Shown here: in pieces, positions 31,349 through 42,694 of the stretch
Layout of the letters: every line of letters starts with the position of its first letter
Position numbering within the stretch: the first letter of the stretch is position 1
From: an uncultured Marinicella sp.
GTDB taxonomy: Bacteria; Pseudomonadota; Gammaproteobacteria; Xanthomonadales; Marinicellaceae
Direction of reading: 5' to 3'
Assembly: GCA_947502595.1 (NCBI GenBank)
Contig: CANNAM010000012.1
Coordinates: 1 to 64,000, forward strand
Length of the DNA: 64,000 bases
Notes under the pieces: generated by a model
Told to the model about the DNA's origin: nothing
Databases searched by the model: none
What the model saw: the letters and a program-made list of their open reading frames with translations, nothing else
Translations under genes and position numbers: made by a program

Positions 31349-33940
31349 ATGAACAAAAATTATCGTAAAAACCTGGCTGGCACAGAGCTTGATTATTATG
31401 ACACCCGCCAAGCCATTGAAGACATTAAAACTGGTGCTTATGACAAGTTGCCATATACTTCGAAAGTCTTGGCTGAAAACTTGGTGCGCCGTTGTCCGCC
31501 TGAAAACTTAACCGCTTCTTTGCAACAAATCATTGAGCGCAAGCGGGATCTGGATTTCCCCTGGTTTCCAGCCAGGGTGGTGTGTCACGATATTTTAGGT
31601 CAAACTGCATTTGTTGATTTGGCTGGTTTGCGTGATGCCATTGCAGAGAAGGGCGGTGATCCGGCACAAATCAATCCGGTGGTGCCTACGCAGTTGATTG
31701 TTGATCACTCCTTGTCTGTCGAATATGCAGGCTTTGATAAAGATGCTTTTGCTAAAAACAGGGCGATAGAAGACCGCCGTAATGCCGATCGATTCAGGTT
31801 CATCAACTGGTGTAAAACGGCATTTAAGAATGTCAATGTGGTGCCACCAGGTAACGGCATCATGCACCAAATTAATCTAGAGCGCATGTCGCCAGTGATA
31901 GAAGCACGTGATGGCGTGGCTTTTCCTGATACCCTGGTTGGCACCGACAGCCACACACCGATGGTCGACGCATTGGGTGTGATTGCGTTGGGAGTGGGTG
32001 GACTGGAAGCTGAAAGCGTGATGTTGGGCCGTGCTTCTTACATGCGCCTACCTGACATCATTGGGGTGGAAATGACGGGTAAACCACAAGCGGGTATCAC
32101 CAGTACCGATATTGTATTGGCCATCACTGAATTTTTACGCAATGAAAAAGTGGTCTCAAGTTACCTTGAATTTTATGGTGAAGGGGCTGAAGCCCTGACT
32201 TTGGGAGATCGCGCCACCATTTCTAATATGACGCCTGAGTTTGGTGCTTCGGCTGCGATGTTTTTTATAGACCAACAAACCATTGATTACTTAACCTTAA
32301 CGGGTCGTGATGCCGAGCAAGTGAAGTTGGTGGAAAATTATGCCAAGCAAACTGGTTTATGGGCCGAGCAAATGACCGGTGCAGAGTATGAGCGTGTTTT
32401 GACCTTTGATTTGGCTTCAGTTGGGCGAAATATCGCGGGACCATCGAATCCTCACGCCCGGGTTTCTGTTGCAGATTTGGCCAGTAAAGGCATTGCGGGT
32501 GATTACAGTGCGACCGGTGATTTAATGCCTGATGGTGCGTGTATCATTGCCGCCATCACCAGTTGTACCAATACTTCTAATCCCAAAAACATGGTGGCTG
32601 CTGGTTTGATTGCACGCAATGCCAACCGGCTTGGTTTGACCCGTAAACCATGGGTTAAATCCTCATTGGCACCTGGTTCTAAAGCAGTTACTTTGTATTT
32701 AGAAGAATCCAATTTGTTACCTGAATTAGAACAACTGGGGTTTGGCGTGGTCGGTTATGCCTGTACTTCATGCAATGGCATGAGTGGTGCATTGGATCCC
32801 CAAATTAAACAAGAAATCCTGGACCGTGATTTGTATGCCACAGCGGTGTTATCAGGTAACCGCAACTTTGATGGACGCATTCATCCCCATGCCAGTGAAG
32901 CTTTTCTGGCTTCACCGCCGTTGGTGGTGGCTTATGCCATTGCCGGTTCGATTCGCTTTGACATCGAAAAAGATGTGCTGGGTATTGACTCAGATGGCAA
33001 CGAAGTTCGTTTGAAGGATATTTGGCCCAGCGATGAAGAGGTCAATGCCATCATCAAAGCCAGTGTAAAACCAGAACATTTTACCCAAGTGTATGAGCCG
33101 ATGTTTGACGTCCAAGCCATCCTCAATAAAAAAACCAACCCACTGTATGACTGGGATGTGAAATCTACCTATATTCAACGTCCACCCTATTGGGAAGGTG
33201 CTTTGGCTGGCAAACGCAGCATGCAAGGCATGCGACCATTGGCTGTTTTGGGAGACAACATCACCACCGATCATTTATCACCTTCTAATGCGATTCAATT
33301 GTCCAGTGCGGCAGGCGCATACTTGGCCAAGATGGGTGTGCCAGAAGAAGATTTTAATTCATATGCAACCCATCGGGGTGATCATTTAACTGCACAACGT
33401 GCAACCTTTGCCAATCCGAAATTACTCAATGAGATGGTACGCAATGCAGATGGCAGCATCAAGCAAGGTTCTTTGGCACGTCTAGAACCAGAAGGCACCC
33501 AAATGCGCATGTGGGAAACCATTGAAACCTATATGCAGCGTAAACAACCGTTAATTATTGTGGCTGGTGCCGATTACGGCCAAGGTTCGTCACGTGATTG
33601 GGCCGCCAAAGGCGTGCGCTTGGCTGGTGTAGAGGTTATTGTGGCTGAAGGTTTTGAGCGCATTCATCGGCAAAATCTGATTGGTATGGGCATTTTACCG
33701 TTAGAGTTCACCAATGGTGAAACCCGTAAAACTTATGCCATTGATGGTACCGAAACCTATGAGGTTAAGGGCGAAATTACACCGGGTGCAGACATGCAAG
33801 TGATCATGACCCGTAAAAATGGCGAACCAGTGACCATTCCAGTGAAAAGTCGTTTAGATACAGCCGAAGAAGTGTCGATTTATGATGCTGGTGGCGTGTT
33901 ACAGCGTTTTGCTCAAGATTTTTTGAGTGGTAATGCTTGA
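31349..33940 (+). CDS. acnD: AcnD-type Fe/S-dependent 2-methylisocitrate dehydratase / aconitase
   Basis: This 863-residue aconitase-superfamily enzyme dehydrates 2-methylcitrate in the methylcitrate cycle of propionate breakdown. The segments LPYTSKVLAENLVRRCPPEN, RKRDLDFPWFPARVVCHDIL and KAFGKN-like FAKNRAIEDRRN match AcnD rather than AcnA. [4Fe-4S] ligands are in AAITSCTNTSNP (about 410) and GYACTSCNGMSG (about 475). ATG 31349 (MNKNYRKN), after CAGGGA, is preferred to the TTG at 31322. AcnD usually sits with prpB, prpC and the isomerase gene prpF; none is in this window, so it may work as a general aconitase or draw on genes elsewhere. Confidence 0.9.
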   Translation: MNKNYRKNLAGTELDYYDTRQAIEDIKTGAYDKLPYTSKVLAENLVRRCPPENLTASLQQIIERKRDLDFPWFPARVVCHDILGQTAFVDLAGLRDAIAEKGGDPAQINPVVPTQLIVDHSLSVEYAGFDKDAFAKNRAIEDRRNADRFRFINWCKTAFKNVNVVPPGNGIMHQINLERMSPVIEARDGVAFPDTLVGTDSHTPMVDALGVIALGVGGLEAESVMLGRASYMRLPDIIGVEMTGKPQAGITSTDIVLAITEFLRNEKVVSSYLEFYGEGAEALTLGDRATISNMTPEFGASAAMFFIDQQTIDYLTLTGRDAEQVKLVENYAKQTGLWAEQMTGAEYERVLTFDLASVGRNIAGPSNPHARVSVADLASKGIAGDYSATGDLMPDGACIIAAITSCTNTSNPKNMVAAGLIARNANRLGLTRKPWVKSSLAPGSKAVTLYLEESNLLPELEQLGFGVVGYACTSCNGMSGALDPQIKQEILDRDLYATAVLSGNRNFDGRIHPHASEAFLASPPLVVAYAIAGSIRFDIEKDVLGIDSDGNEVRLKDIWPSDEEVNAIIKASVKPEHFTQVYEPMFDVQAILNKKTNPLYDWDVKSTYIQRPPYWEGALAGKRSMQGMRPLAVLGDNITTDHLSPSNAIQLSSAAGAYLAKMGVPEEDFNSYATHRGDHLTAQRATFANPKLLNEMVRNADGSIKQGSLARLEPEGTQMRMWETIETYMQRKQPLIIVAGADYGQGSSRDWAAKGVRLAGVEVIVAEGFERIHRQNLIGMGILPLEFTNGETRKTYAIDGTETYEVKGEITPGADMQVIMTRKNGEPVTIPVKSRLDTAEEVSIYDAGGVLQRFAQDFLSGNA

Positions 33941-34009
33941 ATGAGCCAGAAGTTTTATTGGCAATTAAATTACAGTTGTAACAAGCGCTGAACTGTTTTC
34001 AGCCAAACG

Positions 34010-34042
34010 AGTGCGGTTTTCAATCAACATGAAAGCCGCACT
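34010..34042. terminator. Stem-loop between convergent acnD and the M17 peptidase gene
   Basis: AGTGCGG (34010-34016) pairs with CCGCACT (34036-34042), extended by TTTC/GAAA inside. It lies between converging genes, but U-tracts are poor on both strands. Confidence 0.45.
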
Positions 34043-34118
34043 TTAACGTTAATGACAACAACTGCGCAGGCCAGGTGTTGAATGCTCAACAGCAATTCTG
34101 CACAGTTGTAGCGTGTCT

Positions 34119-35690
34119 CTAGGGTTTGTTTTCGTGGTGGGCTTTGATGTATGCATTCAATAAGCGTATGCCAAAAGCTGTGGAACCTGGTGAGTCTTTG
34201 AATGGGATGGCATTACTGCCCCAGGCCACTCCAGCGATGTCCAAATGCACCCAAGGCGTGGTTTCGCGCACAAAAGTGGCCAAGAATGCTGCGCCGGCAC
34301 TGGCACCTGGTGCATCTGGACCTGAGTTCATCACATCGGCAATGTCGGCTTCAATGGCTTTGAAGTGGTTGTCGTTTAATGGCATGTGCCACAATTGATC
34401 ACCAGTTAGTTTACCCATCTCAATAAATTGTGGCACCAACTCATCGTGGCGAGTAAACATGGGTGCATAGTCTTTGCCTGTGGCCCGGCTCGCAGAACCG
34501 GTTAAGGTGGCCAGGTTAATCAATAAAGCCGGGTTGTACTTGGTGTCGCCGTAGTAGTTGCCATCTGCTAATACCAGCCGACCTTCAGCGTCGGTTGAGC
34601 GGATTTGGATGGTTTTCCCGGACATAGATGTGACGATGTCACCAGGGCGTTGTGCATTGGCGCTTGGCATGTTTTCCGCCAATGCTGCAATGGCCACCAC
34701 ATTCACTTTTGCACCCCTGCCAGCCACAGCATATAAGGTACCTAGGGCAGAGGCTGCACCAGACATGTCGTATTTCATGTTCCACATATTGGGTGGGTTT
34801 TTTAAACTGATGCCACCGGTATCAAAGGTAATGCCTTTGCCAACCAATACGATGGGCGCATCGCCTTTCTTACCATTCATGTACTCAACCACCATCATGC
34901 GTGGTGGGCGCTGGCTGCCGCGACCAACACCATAAATTGCGCCCATGTTGATATCCAGCATGTCTGCTTCATCAAATACCTTGATAGTGATATTTTTTAT
35001 GTCCTTTAGATACTGTCTCCAACGGGCCACGAAACTGGCAGGATAAATAACATTGGCAGGTTCATTCGACACATCCCGGGTGTACCAAATGGCTTCAGCA
35101 ACTGAGGACAGTTCTTGTTTGTAATGGCTTGTCGTTGCTGCCTCATCCGCAGTCACAATGGTGATGTTTTTTTGTATGGTTTGGCGTTTTTTATCGGTGT
35201 AATACTTGGTAAAAGCGTAGCTGCCCAATTGCGCACCAAATGCAACCTGGGCGGTGGTGTTGGTGTGGTTCACATCAAATGCCATGCTTGGAATTTGGCT
35301 GAATGTTTTGGCGGCTTTTTGTGCGGCATAACCACCGAGTTCTTGCCAAACCAAGTTTGATTGCTCCGCAGACTTTTCACCTAAGCCAATCAATAGTATC
35401 TGCGCCAAACCTGTTGCTTTGGGCGCGGTGATTAATTGTGAACTTTTGATTTCAGCTTTGAATTCAGTGGTTTTGATGGCATGTTGCAACCCCCCTTCGC
35501 TTTGTCGGTTAATTTGGTTGCCAAACTGGCCTAATTCACCGTCTGTATACACGCCCAAAATTAAGTTGCCTGTGGTGGGTAGTTGTTGCGTGAAGTTAAT
35601 TTGAGTGGGTGAGCTGTTTTTATTTGCAACTGCAGGGCTGAAATTAAGGGTCAGAATAAGGCTAAGCAGTAGTAATGGCCAAGTTTTCAT
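34119..35690 (-). CDS. Exported leucyl aminopeptidase (M17, PepA family)
   Basis: This 523-residue metallopeptidase has a signal peptide (about 1-22, cut after PAVA), an N-terminal M17 domain, and a C-terminal catalytic domain from about 190. The di-zinc core is visible: LVGKGITFDTGGISLKN (Lys and Asp ligands, near 280), KYDMSGAASAL (near 305) and IRSTDAEGRLVLAD (near 365, Asp-Glu ligands and catalytic Arg). Most PepA enzymes are cytoplasmic; the signal peptide makes this a periplasmic or secreted form that trims N-terminal residues from peptides. In place of canonical NTDAEGR it reads STDAEGR. It is single-gene and convergent with acnD. Confidence 0.9.
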   Translation of the reverse strand: MKTWPLLLLSLILTLNFSPAVANKNSSPTQINFTQQLPTTGNLILGVYTDGELGQFGNQINRQSEGGLQHAIKTTEFKAEIKSSQLITAPKATGLAQILLIGLGEKSAEQSNLVWQELGGYAAQKAAKTFSQIPSMAFDVNHTNTTAQVAFGAQLGSYAFTKYYTDKKRQTIQKNITIVTADEAATTSHYKQELSSVAEAIWYTRDVSNEPANVIYPASFVARWRQYLKDIKNITIKVFDEADMLDINMGAIYGVGRGSQRPPRMMVVEYMNGKKGDAPIVLVGKGITFDTGGISLKNPPNMWNMKYDMSGAASALGTLYAVAGRGAKVNVVAIAALAENMPSANAQRPGDIVTSMSGKTIQIRSTDAEGRLVLADGNYYGDTKYNPALLINLATLTGSASRATGKDYAPMFTRHDELVPQFIEMGKLTGDQLWHMPLNDNHFKAIEADIADVMNSGPDAPGASAGAAFLATFVRETTPWVHLDIAGVAWGSNAIPFKDSPGSTAFGIRLLNAYIKAHHENKP

Positions 35691-36032
35691 TTGTACTCCA
35701 ATTGTGTTGTGGGGTTGTTAATAATGCTGTTTCATGACGACATTTTAAATGACGTTTAATCACAGCATGACTGCTACTGATTATAAACAAATTTGCGATA
35801 AATATAAGCCATGTTTTTGGCGCTACTTTTTGAAGTATTTATTTGTGTGGATGCATTGGTGTGACAGTTTTTGGTAAAAGGTTGGTGTCAATTGCCTTAA
35901 ACTTTCATGAAAATACCAGTTATGTGGTAGATTTGTAAGCGATTGTTACGAAAATAGCCAGAAACCCTTACTGAGCTTGACTTTGTATAAGCTGTTGCTA
36001 AACTTGCGGTTGTTCTAATTTTGACCATTGAT
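35691..36032 (+). promoter_or_regulatory. Divergent intergenic region with a promoter for the TonB-like gene
   Basis: TTGACT (35977-35982), 16 bases and TAAACT (35999-36004) form a plausible promoter for the TonB-like gene, whose ATG is at 36033. The remaining 280 bases lead away from the M17 gene and show nothing else I can identify. Confidence 0.4.
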
Positions 36033-36758
36033 ATGAAACATTTGAGTTTAACTTTGTTGTTGCTGCTGGCAGCCAGCGGCTATGCCCAACAGCCACAAAA
36101 TAACAGCCAATCCAAAGTACAGGAATCAGACGCAACAGATGACGCCAAAGCATCATCAAAAAGACCCAGTTGGTCGCAAGGTTTACCTGAGCGTCAAGCG
36201 GCTCCTGTGAGTCGCATTGTGCAAACAAATAAAGTTGAATCGACCGAAACTGAAATTGATACCCCATCAATTGGGGAAAAGCCGTTGATAGAAACGCAGG
36301 TGTTGTCGATTGATTTTCAGCCACAACCAAGCAGTGAGTTTAAGGTAGAATCCCAAGCTTCAGAATCCAAGCCTGCAGCATCTAAAAGAGTTGATCGTAA
36401 AGCTATTTTTGAGCAGTACTACAGTAGCCAATCTAGAACCAGTGATGCTGCTAATCAAGCCAATCAACCAGACACCATTGAGGTGAATCCATTGATTGCC
36501 GCCTACAAATGGCAGGTGTTAAAAACCACACCAGTTGAAGTGCCCAATAGTTTTGATAAAACTCAGCCACTGAAGGTAACCATTCAAATTAACCCGCAAG
36601 GAAAGGTCGTCAAAGTAACTGAAGCTGATGCCAGAATACCGTCTGTGGTGATGAGGCATGTTGAAAAAAGCATGCTAAACTGGCGATTCGAAGCACCTGC
36701 TGACATTGGTTTAAGTGAAAACATCAGCCGAGTATTTGAGATTGATATCCAAACATAA
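36033..36758 (+). CDS. Exported protein with TonB-like C-terminal domain
   Basis: This 241-residue protein has a signal peptide (about 1-18, cut SGYAQ), a long low-complexity linker rich in Ser, Gln, Lys and Glu (about 20-150), and a C-terminal domain (about 150-241): PLIAAYKWQVLKTTPVEVP, LKVTIQINPQGKVVKVTEAD and NWRFEAPADIGLSENI. The last part resembles the TonB/energy-transducer C-terminal fold (GxV..v.v..S) but lacks the N-terminal transmembrane anchor with conserved His, so it cannot be a classic TonB. ATG 36033 is chosen over TTG 36021. A periplasmic partner-binding role is inferred. Confidence 0.6.
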   Translation: MKHLSLTLLLLLAASGYAQQPQNNSQSKVQESDATDDAKASSKRPSWSQGLPERQAAPVSRIVQTNKVESTETEIDTPSIGEKPLIETQVLSIDFQPQPSSEFKVESQASESKPAASKRVDRKAIFEQYYSSQSRTSDAANQANQPDTIEVNPLIAAYKWQVLKTTPVEVPNSFDKTQPLKVTIQINPQGKVVKVTEADARIPSVVMRHVEKSMLNWRFEAPADIGLSENISRVFEIDIQT

Positions 36759-36789
36759 GACGCGCATAAAGTCTGAGTTGGCGGCTGTT

Positions 36790-39652
<2,863 letters not shown>

Positions 39653-39731
39653 AAAAAAAACGGGACTTAATTCAAAGAACCAAGCCCCGCCAGTGGTTGG
39701 TGACATAAAGGGGGAAGGCGCCACCAACCAT
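39653..39731 (-). ncRNA. Candidate small RNA with C-rich loop, own promoter and terminator
   Basis: A transcript of about 79 nt is predicted on the minus strand. Hairpin 1: TGGTTGGTG (39730-39722) pairs perfectly with CACCAACCA (39702-39694); its 19-nt loop holds CTTCCCCCTTTATG. Hairpin 2: CGGGGCTTGGTTC (39688-39676) pairs with AATTAAGTCCCG (39672-39661) using G-U pairs around TTTG, followed by eight T (39660-39653), a textbook terminator. Upstream is a near-consensus promoter. There is no reading frame with a start of note. The exposed run of five C could pair with G-rich Shine-Dalgarno regions, as shown for C-rich-loop sRNAs such as Xanthomonas sX13; that function is inference. Confidence 0.75.
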
Positions 39732-39737
39732 GTGCGT

Positions 39738-39767
39738 ATTATATCCTGATTGTTACTGCCTTTTCAA
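39738..39767 (-). promoter_or_regulatory. Promoter of the candidate small RNA
   Basis: TTGAAA (39767-39762), 18 bases, and a perfect TATAAT (39743-39738) lie on the minus strand, overlapping the last codons and stop of the preceding thioredoxin-fold gene. Transcription should start near 39731. Confidence 0.75.
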
Positions 39768-40400
39768 ATAATCTATTGCAACTGCATGTAAAATACTTGG
39801 CGCCAACCGTATTTTATAGTCTGGGTTCACATACTGAAATTGAATCACACCATTTGTGCCAACTACAAAGGTGGCTGGTGCGGGCAACAAGTGGTGGTCA
39901 TGGCCTGAAGCTTGTTCCAAATCAATGTTCCATTGTTTGTATTTTTCAACTGTTACATCATCAACTTTATAGGCAATTTTAAATGCTTTGGCGACAGCCA
40001 TACTCGAGTCTGACAACAGTTGATGACCGGCCTCGGCTTGCAGTTCGGCTTTTAAGTCTTGGTCCTTTAAGCTATTTAGTAAAAAACTGGGTTGATCGGG
40101 GCTGATGAAATACACCTCAAACCCCATTTCAATTAATTGCTTTTCCAGTTCGCGCATTTCACCCAAGTGGGCATTGCAATAAGGGCACCATCCACCACGA
40201 TAAAAAGTCAGTACAAAAGGTTTGGTTAAGTTCTCAGGGTCAAACGTGACCGTTTCCCCATCGGGTGTTATTGCACTGAAGGTTGGTATACTCATGCCTG
40301 GGAGTAAGGGTGTGACCGCTTCAGCATGGTCAAAATAATCTTTTGCATTGGTAGTTATGCTGAAAAGAAGGCCGATAATCATCACGGGTACTGATTTCAT
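39753..40400 (-). CDS. Exported AhpC/TSA-like redoxin
   Basis: This 215-residue protein has a signal peptide (about 1-19, cut TNA) and a thioredoxin-fold peroxiredoxin-like domain. The redox motif is a CxxC in FYRGGWCPYCNAHLGEM (about residues 68-84), typical of the AhpC/TSA 'redoxin' group, not the TPxC of true AhpC. Later features are VYFISPDQPSFL, DSSMAVAKAFKIAYKVDD and PAPATFVVGTNGVIQFQYVNPDYK. It probably works as a periplasmic thiol peroxidase or oxidoreductase. The gene is monocistronic; the small RNA promoter sits in its last codons. Confidence 0.85.
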   Translation of the reverse strand: MKSVPVMIIGLLFSITTNAKDYFDHAEAVTPLLPGMSIPTFSAITPDGETVTFDPENLTKPFVLTFYRGGWCPYCNAHLGEMRELEKQLIEMGFEVYFISPDQPSFLLNSLKDQDLKAELQAEAGHQLLSDSSMAVAKAFKIAYKVDDVTVEKYKQWNIDLEQASGHDHHLLPAPATFVVGTNGVIQFQYVNPDYKIRLAPSILHAVAIDYLKRQ

Positions 40401-40662
40401 GGTTTTATTTCCTTGGTTATGAAACTTATAAGACAGGATAAATGAATAATTATTACATAATTTATTTAAATAAAGTGGGTGGTAAGTAATACCAGTATTG
40501 GTTTGATATTTTAATCAATTTACATAAGTATATACTGAACTAGGGAATTATTAACTGGCGGTGTATTACGCGATGACTTGATTAATCCTTAGGGTTTTGT
40601 CATCACCAAAAATTTTCAGCATAACCTCAGCTCTGAATGACAGGATTTATTTTAGCTTCACC

Positions 40663-41036
40663 TTGAATGATAGAATCCACTGTCATCTTGAGCGCAGCGG
40701 AGCGCAGTCGAAAGATCTCAAGCGGGGTAGAGTGATGTTTTTTTGAAGATTACGTTTGCTTTAGGAGATTGCCACAGTCGTTCCTCGGCAACTGCTCCTG
40801 CGTTGCCCTAACTACCTACATCCATGTAGGGGTCTTTCGCAATGACATGTTTCTTTTTACTTTTAACCTGAATGACAGGATTTTAATTTGAGATTGATAA
40901 AACAACGTCCCTGTCGTTTTACTCTGCGGGCTATTGCGCAGGGCTAATAGGCTGTTATGCCTTTTAGTCCACACGTCGCTTAGGCTCCACTTGAATGGCA
41001 GAAATCCTGTCATCTTGAGTGCAGTCAAAGGATCTT
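40663..41036. repeat. Dispersed modular repeat array 3 (B, A-long, C, B)
   Basis: Units in order: B 40663-40719, A-long 40763-40849, C about 40889-40990, and a shortened B to about 41036. A-long and C are close copies of those at 5598-5684 and 5803-5902, in the same relative order, so the block was probably copied as a unit. Bases 40401-40662 (leader of the redoxin gene on the minus strand) and 41037-41140 hold nothing else identified. The open frame 40816-41097 is repeat translation. Confidence 0.9.
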
Positions 41037-41140
41037 GGGTGGTTCTCGGTGGGTTTAAACAGGCAATAACTGATGGCATGTTGATTGAATGATACACGTT
41101 ATTATGACAAGATAGCGGTTTTGAATCAGAGTCAATAATT

Positions 41141-42286
41141 ATGAAAATAAGCAGTCAGTTTGATGGTGGCCGCATAGAAGCGGTCAAAGCCGAGGCGTTC
41201 GATGACATTCAAGTTAAAATCGATCACGATTCACACTCTGAATTCAGACAATGGTTTCATTTTAGATTACAAGGCGTTAAAAACCAAGATTGCGTATTGA
41301 AATTCATCAATGCCTCTGAAACTTCATATGTTGAGGGTTGGAAGGATTATGATGTTTGTGCTTCAACTGACCGCCAAGAATGGTTCAGAATTCCAACTGA
41401 TTTTGATGGCAAGCAACTGACGGTTGAGTTCAACACCGATACCGATGACATCTATTTCGCCTATTTTGCACCTTATTCATTTGAGCGGCACCTTAATTTA
41501 TTGGCGTTTGCCCAACAATCTGATTTGTGCTCATTACAAAACTTAGGTGAAACTTTAGATGGTCGTGATTTTGACATGTTGGTCATTGAGGATGCAGAAG
41601 TTGATTTGGCCGATAAACTTAATGTGTGGATGATTGCACGTCAGCACCCAGGTGAAACCATGGCTGAATGGTTTGTAGAAGGCTTTTTGGAGTCATTATT
41701 GGATCAGGACAACCCCAGCTCGAGACAGTTGTTGCAGCAATGTCGTTTCATGGTGGTGCCTAACATGAACCCTGATGGTGCATACCGCGGTAATTTACGC
41801 ACCAACGCGTCTGGTGCCAACTTAAATCGTGAGTGGCTTGAGCCTTCGATGCAAGCCAGTCCTGAAGTTTATCTGGTACGAGAGCAAATGCACAAACACG
41901 GGGTGGATATGTTTTTGGACATCCATGGTGATGAAGCCATTCCATATAACTTTGTGGCCGGCTGTGAAGGCAATCCTAATTATGATGCGCGTCTGAAAAA
42001 CTTAGAAGATACTTTTAAAGCCGCTTGGGCTGCAGCCAGCCCAGATTTTCAAGATGTGCATAAATACGATGACGATGAACCAGGTAAAGGCGATTTGCGC
42101 ATTGCTACTAATTATGTAGGGCAAACATTCAATACTTTGGCCTATACCGTAGAAATGCCGTTCAAAGACAACCATGATTTGCCTGATGAAGACTATGGCT
42201 GGTCACCAGAGCGCTGTAAGAAGTTTGGTGAAGATGTGGTCATCGCCATCAATAACACCATCCCAGCATTGAAAAAATCTAAGTGA
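41141..42286 (+). CDS. M14-family zinc carboxypeptidase, cytosolic carboxypeptidase-like
   Basis: This 381-residue protein has an N-terminal beta-sandwich (about 1-120) and an M14 catalytic domain (about 125-375), the layout of cytosolic carboxypeptidases (M14D). Zinc ligands are His and Glu in MIARQHPGETMAEW (about 165-178) and His in MFLDIHGDEAIPYNF (about 258-272); substrate-binding NLNREW is near 228 and the catalytic Glu in LAYTVEMPFKDN near 337. No signal peptide is seen. Eukaryotic relatives trim glutamates from tubulin; bacterial substrates are unknown. The stop overlaps the next gene's GTG by 4 nt. Confidence 0.88.
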   Translation: MKISSQFDGGRIEAVKAEAFDDIQVKIDHDSHSEFRQWFHFRLQGVKNQDCVLKFINASETSYVEGWKDYDVCASTDRQEWFRIPTDFDGKQLTVEFNTDTDDIYFAYFAPYSFERHLNLLAFAQQSDLCSLQNLGETLDGRDFDMLVIEDAEVDLADKLNVWMIARQHPGETMAEWFVEGFLESLLDQDNPSSRQLLQQCRFMVVPNMNPDGAYRGNLRTNASGANLNREWLEPSMQASPEVYLVREQMHKHGVDMFLDIHGDEAIPYNFVAGCEGNPNYDARLKNLEDTFKAAWAAASPDFQDVHKYDDDEPGKGDLRIATNYVGQTFNTLAYTVEMPFKDNHDLPDEDYGWSPERCKKFGEDVVIAINNTIPALKKSK

Positions 42287-42627
42287 CACAAACCGCTTGG
42301 TTGGTAAACTACCATTGGCTGATTGCCCTGACAGTTGCTGTTGGGGTAATTTCTTGGGTGGTGTTGCTTTTACAGGCTTTGTTTCATGACCAACGGATTG
42401 CTTTGGTTGGTGTGTTTGGCAGCTTGTTATTCAGTTTTACATTTTTATTCCCGCAGTTTATTCCGTTGGCCATTAAGTACAGTGCAGCCACATTGTGTGC
42501 TGTGTTTGTGCTCTGGTTTGGGCTAAAACACTGGCAGAAACCCTATGTGTACTTACCTGCTTTGGGAGTAGTGATGAGTTCGGTTTCAGCTTGGTGGCTG
42601 TACCATAACTTTCCAGCAGGTGGTTGA
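42283..42627 (+). CDS. Small inner-membrane protein
   Basis: This 114-residue protein is not recognised. It has four hydrophobic segments (about 9-30, 38-57, 63-80, 90-108) with short loops. It starts with GTG inside the stop of the carboxypeptidase gene (GTGA overlap), so its translation depends on the upstream gene. Membrane location is clear; function is not. Confidence 0.65.
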   Translation: MTQTAWLVNYHWLIALTVAVGVISWVVLLLQALFHDQRIALVGVFGSLLFSFTFLFPQFIPLAIKYSAATLCAVFVLWFGLKHWQKPYVYLPALGVVMSSVSAWWLYHNFPAGG

Positions 42628-42694
42628 ATGCATCTGAATACACTGCTTTAAAAGCCATTCATTACAGCTTAGCCAACTGATTAAGGTGGTTAGT

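Noticed and set aside
36033-36758. True TonB protein
   Set aside because: It has a cleavable signal peptide and no N-terminal anchor helix; only the C-terminal part resembles TonB.
40816-41097. Minus-strand frame across repeat array 3
   Set aside because: It lies within units A-long, C and B and is repeat translation.
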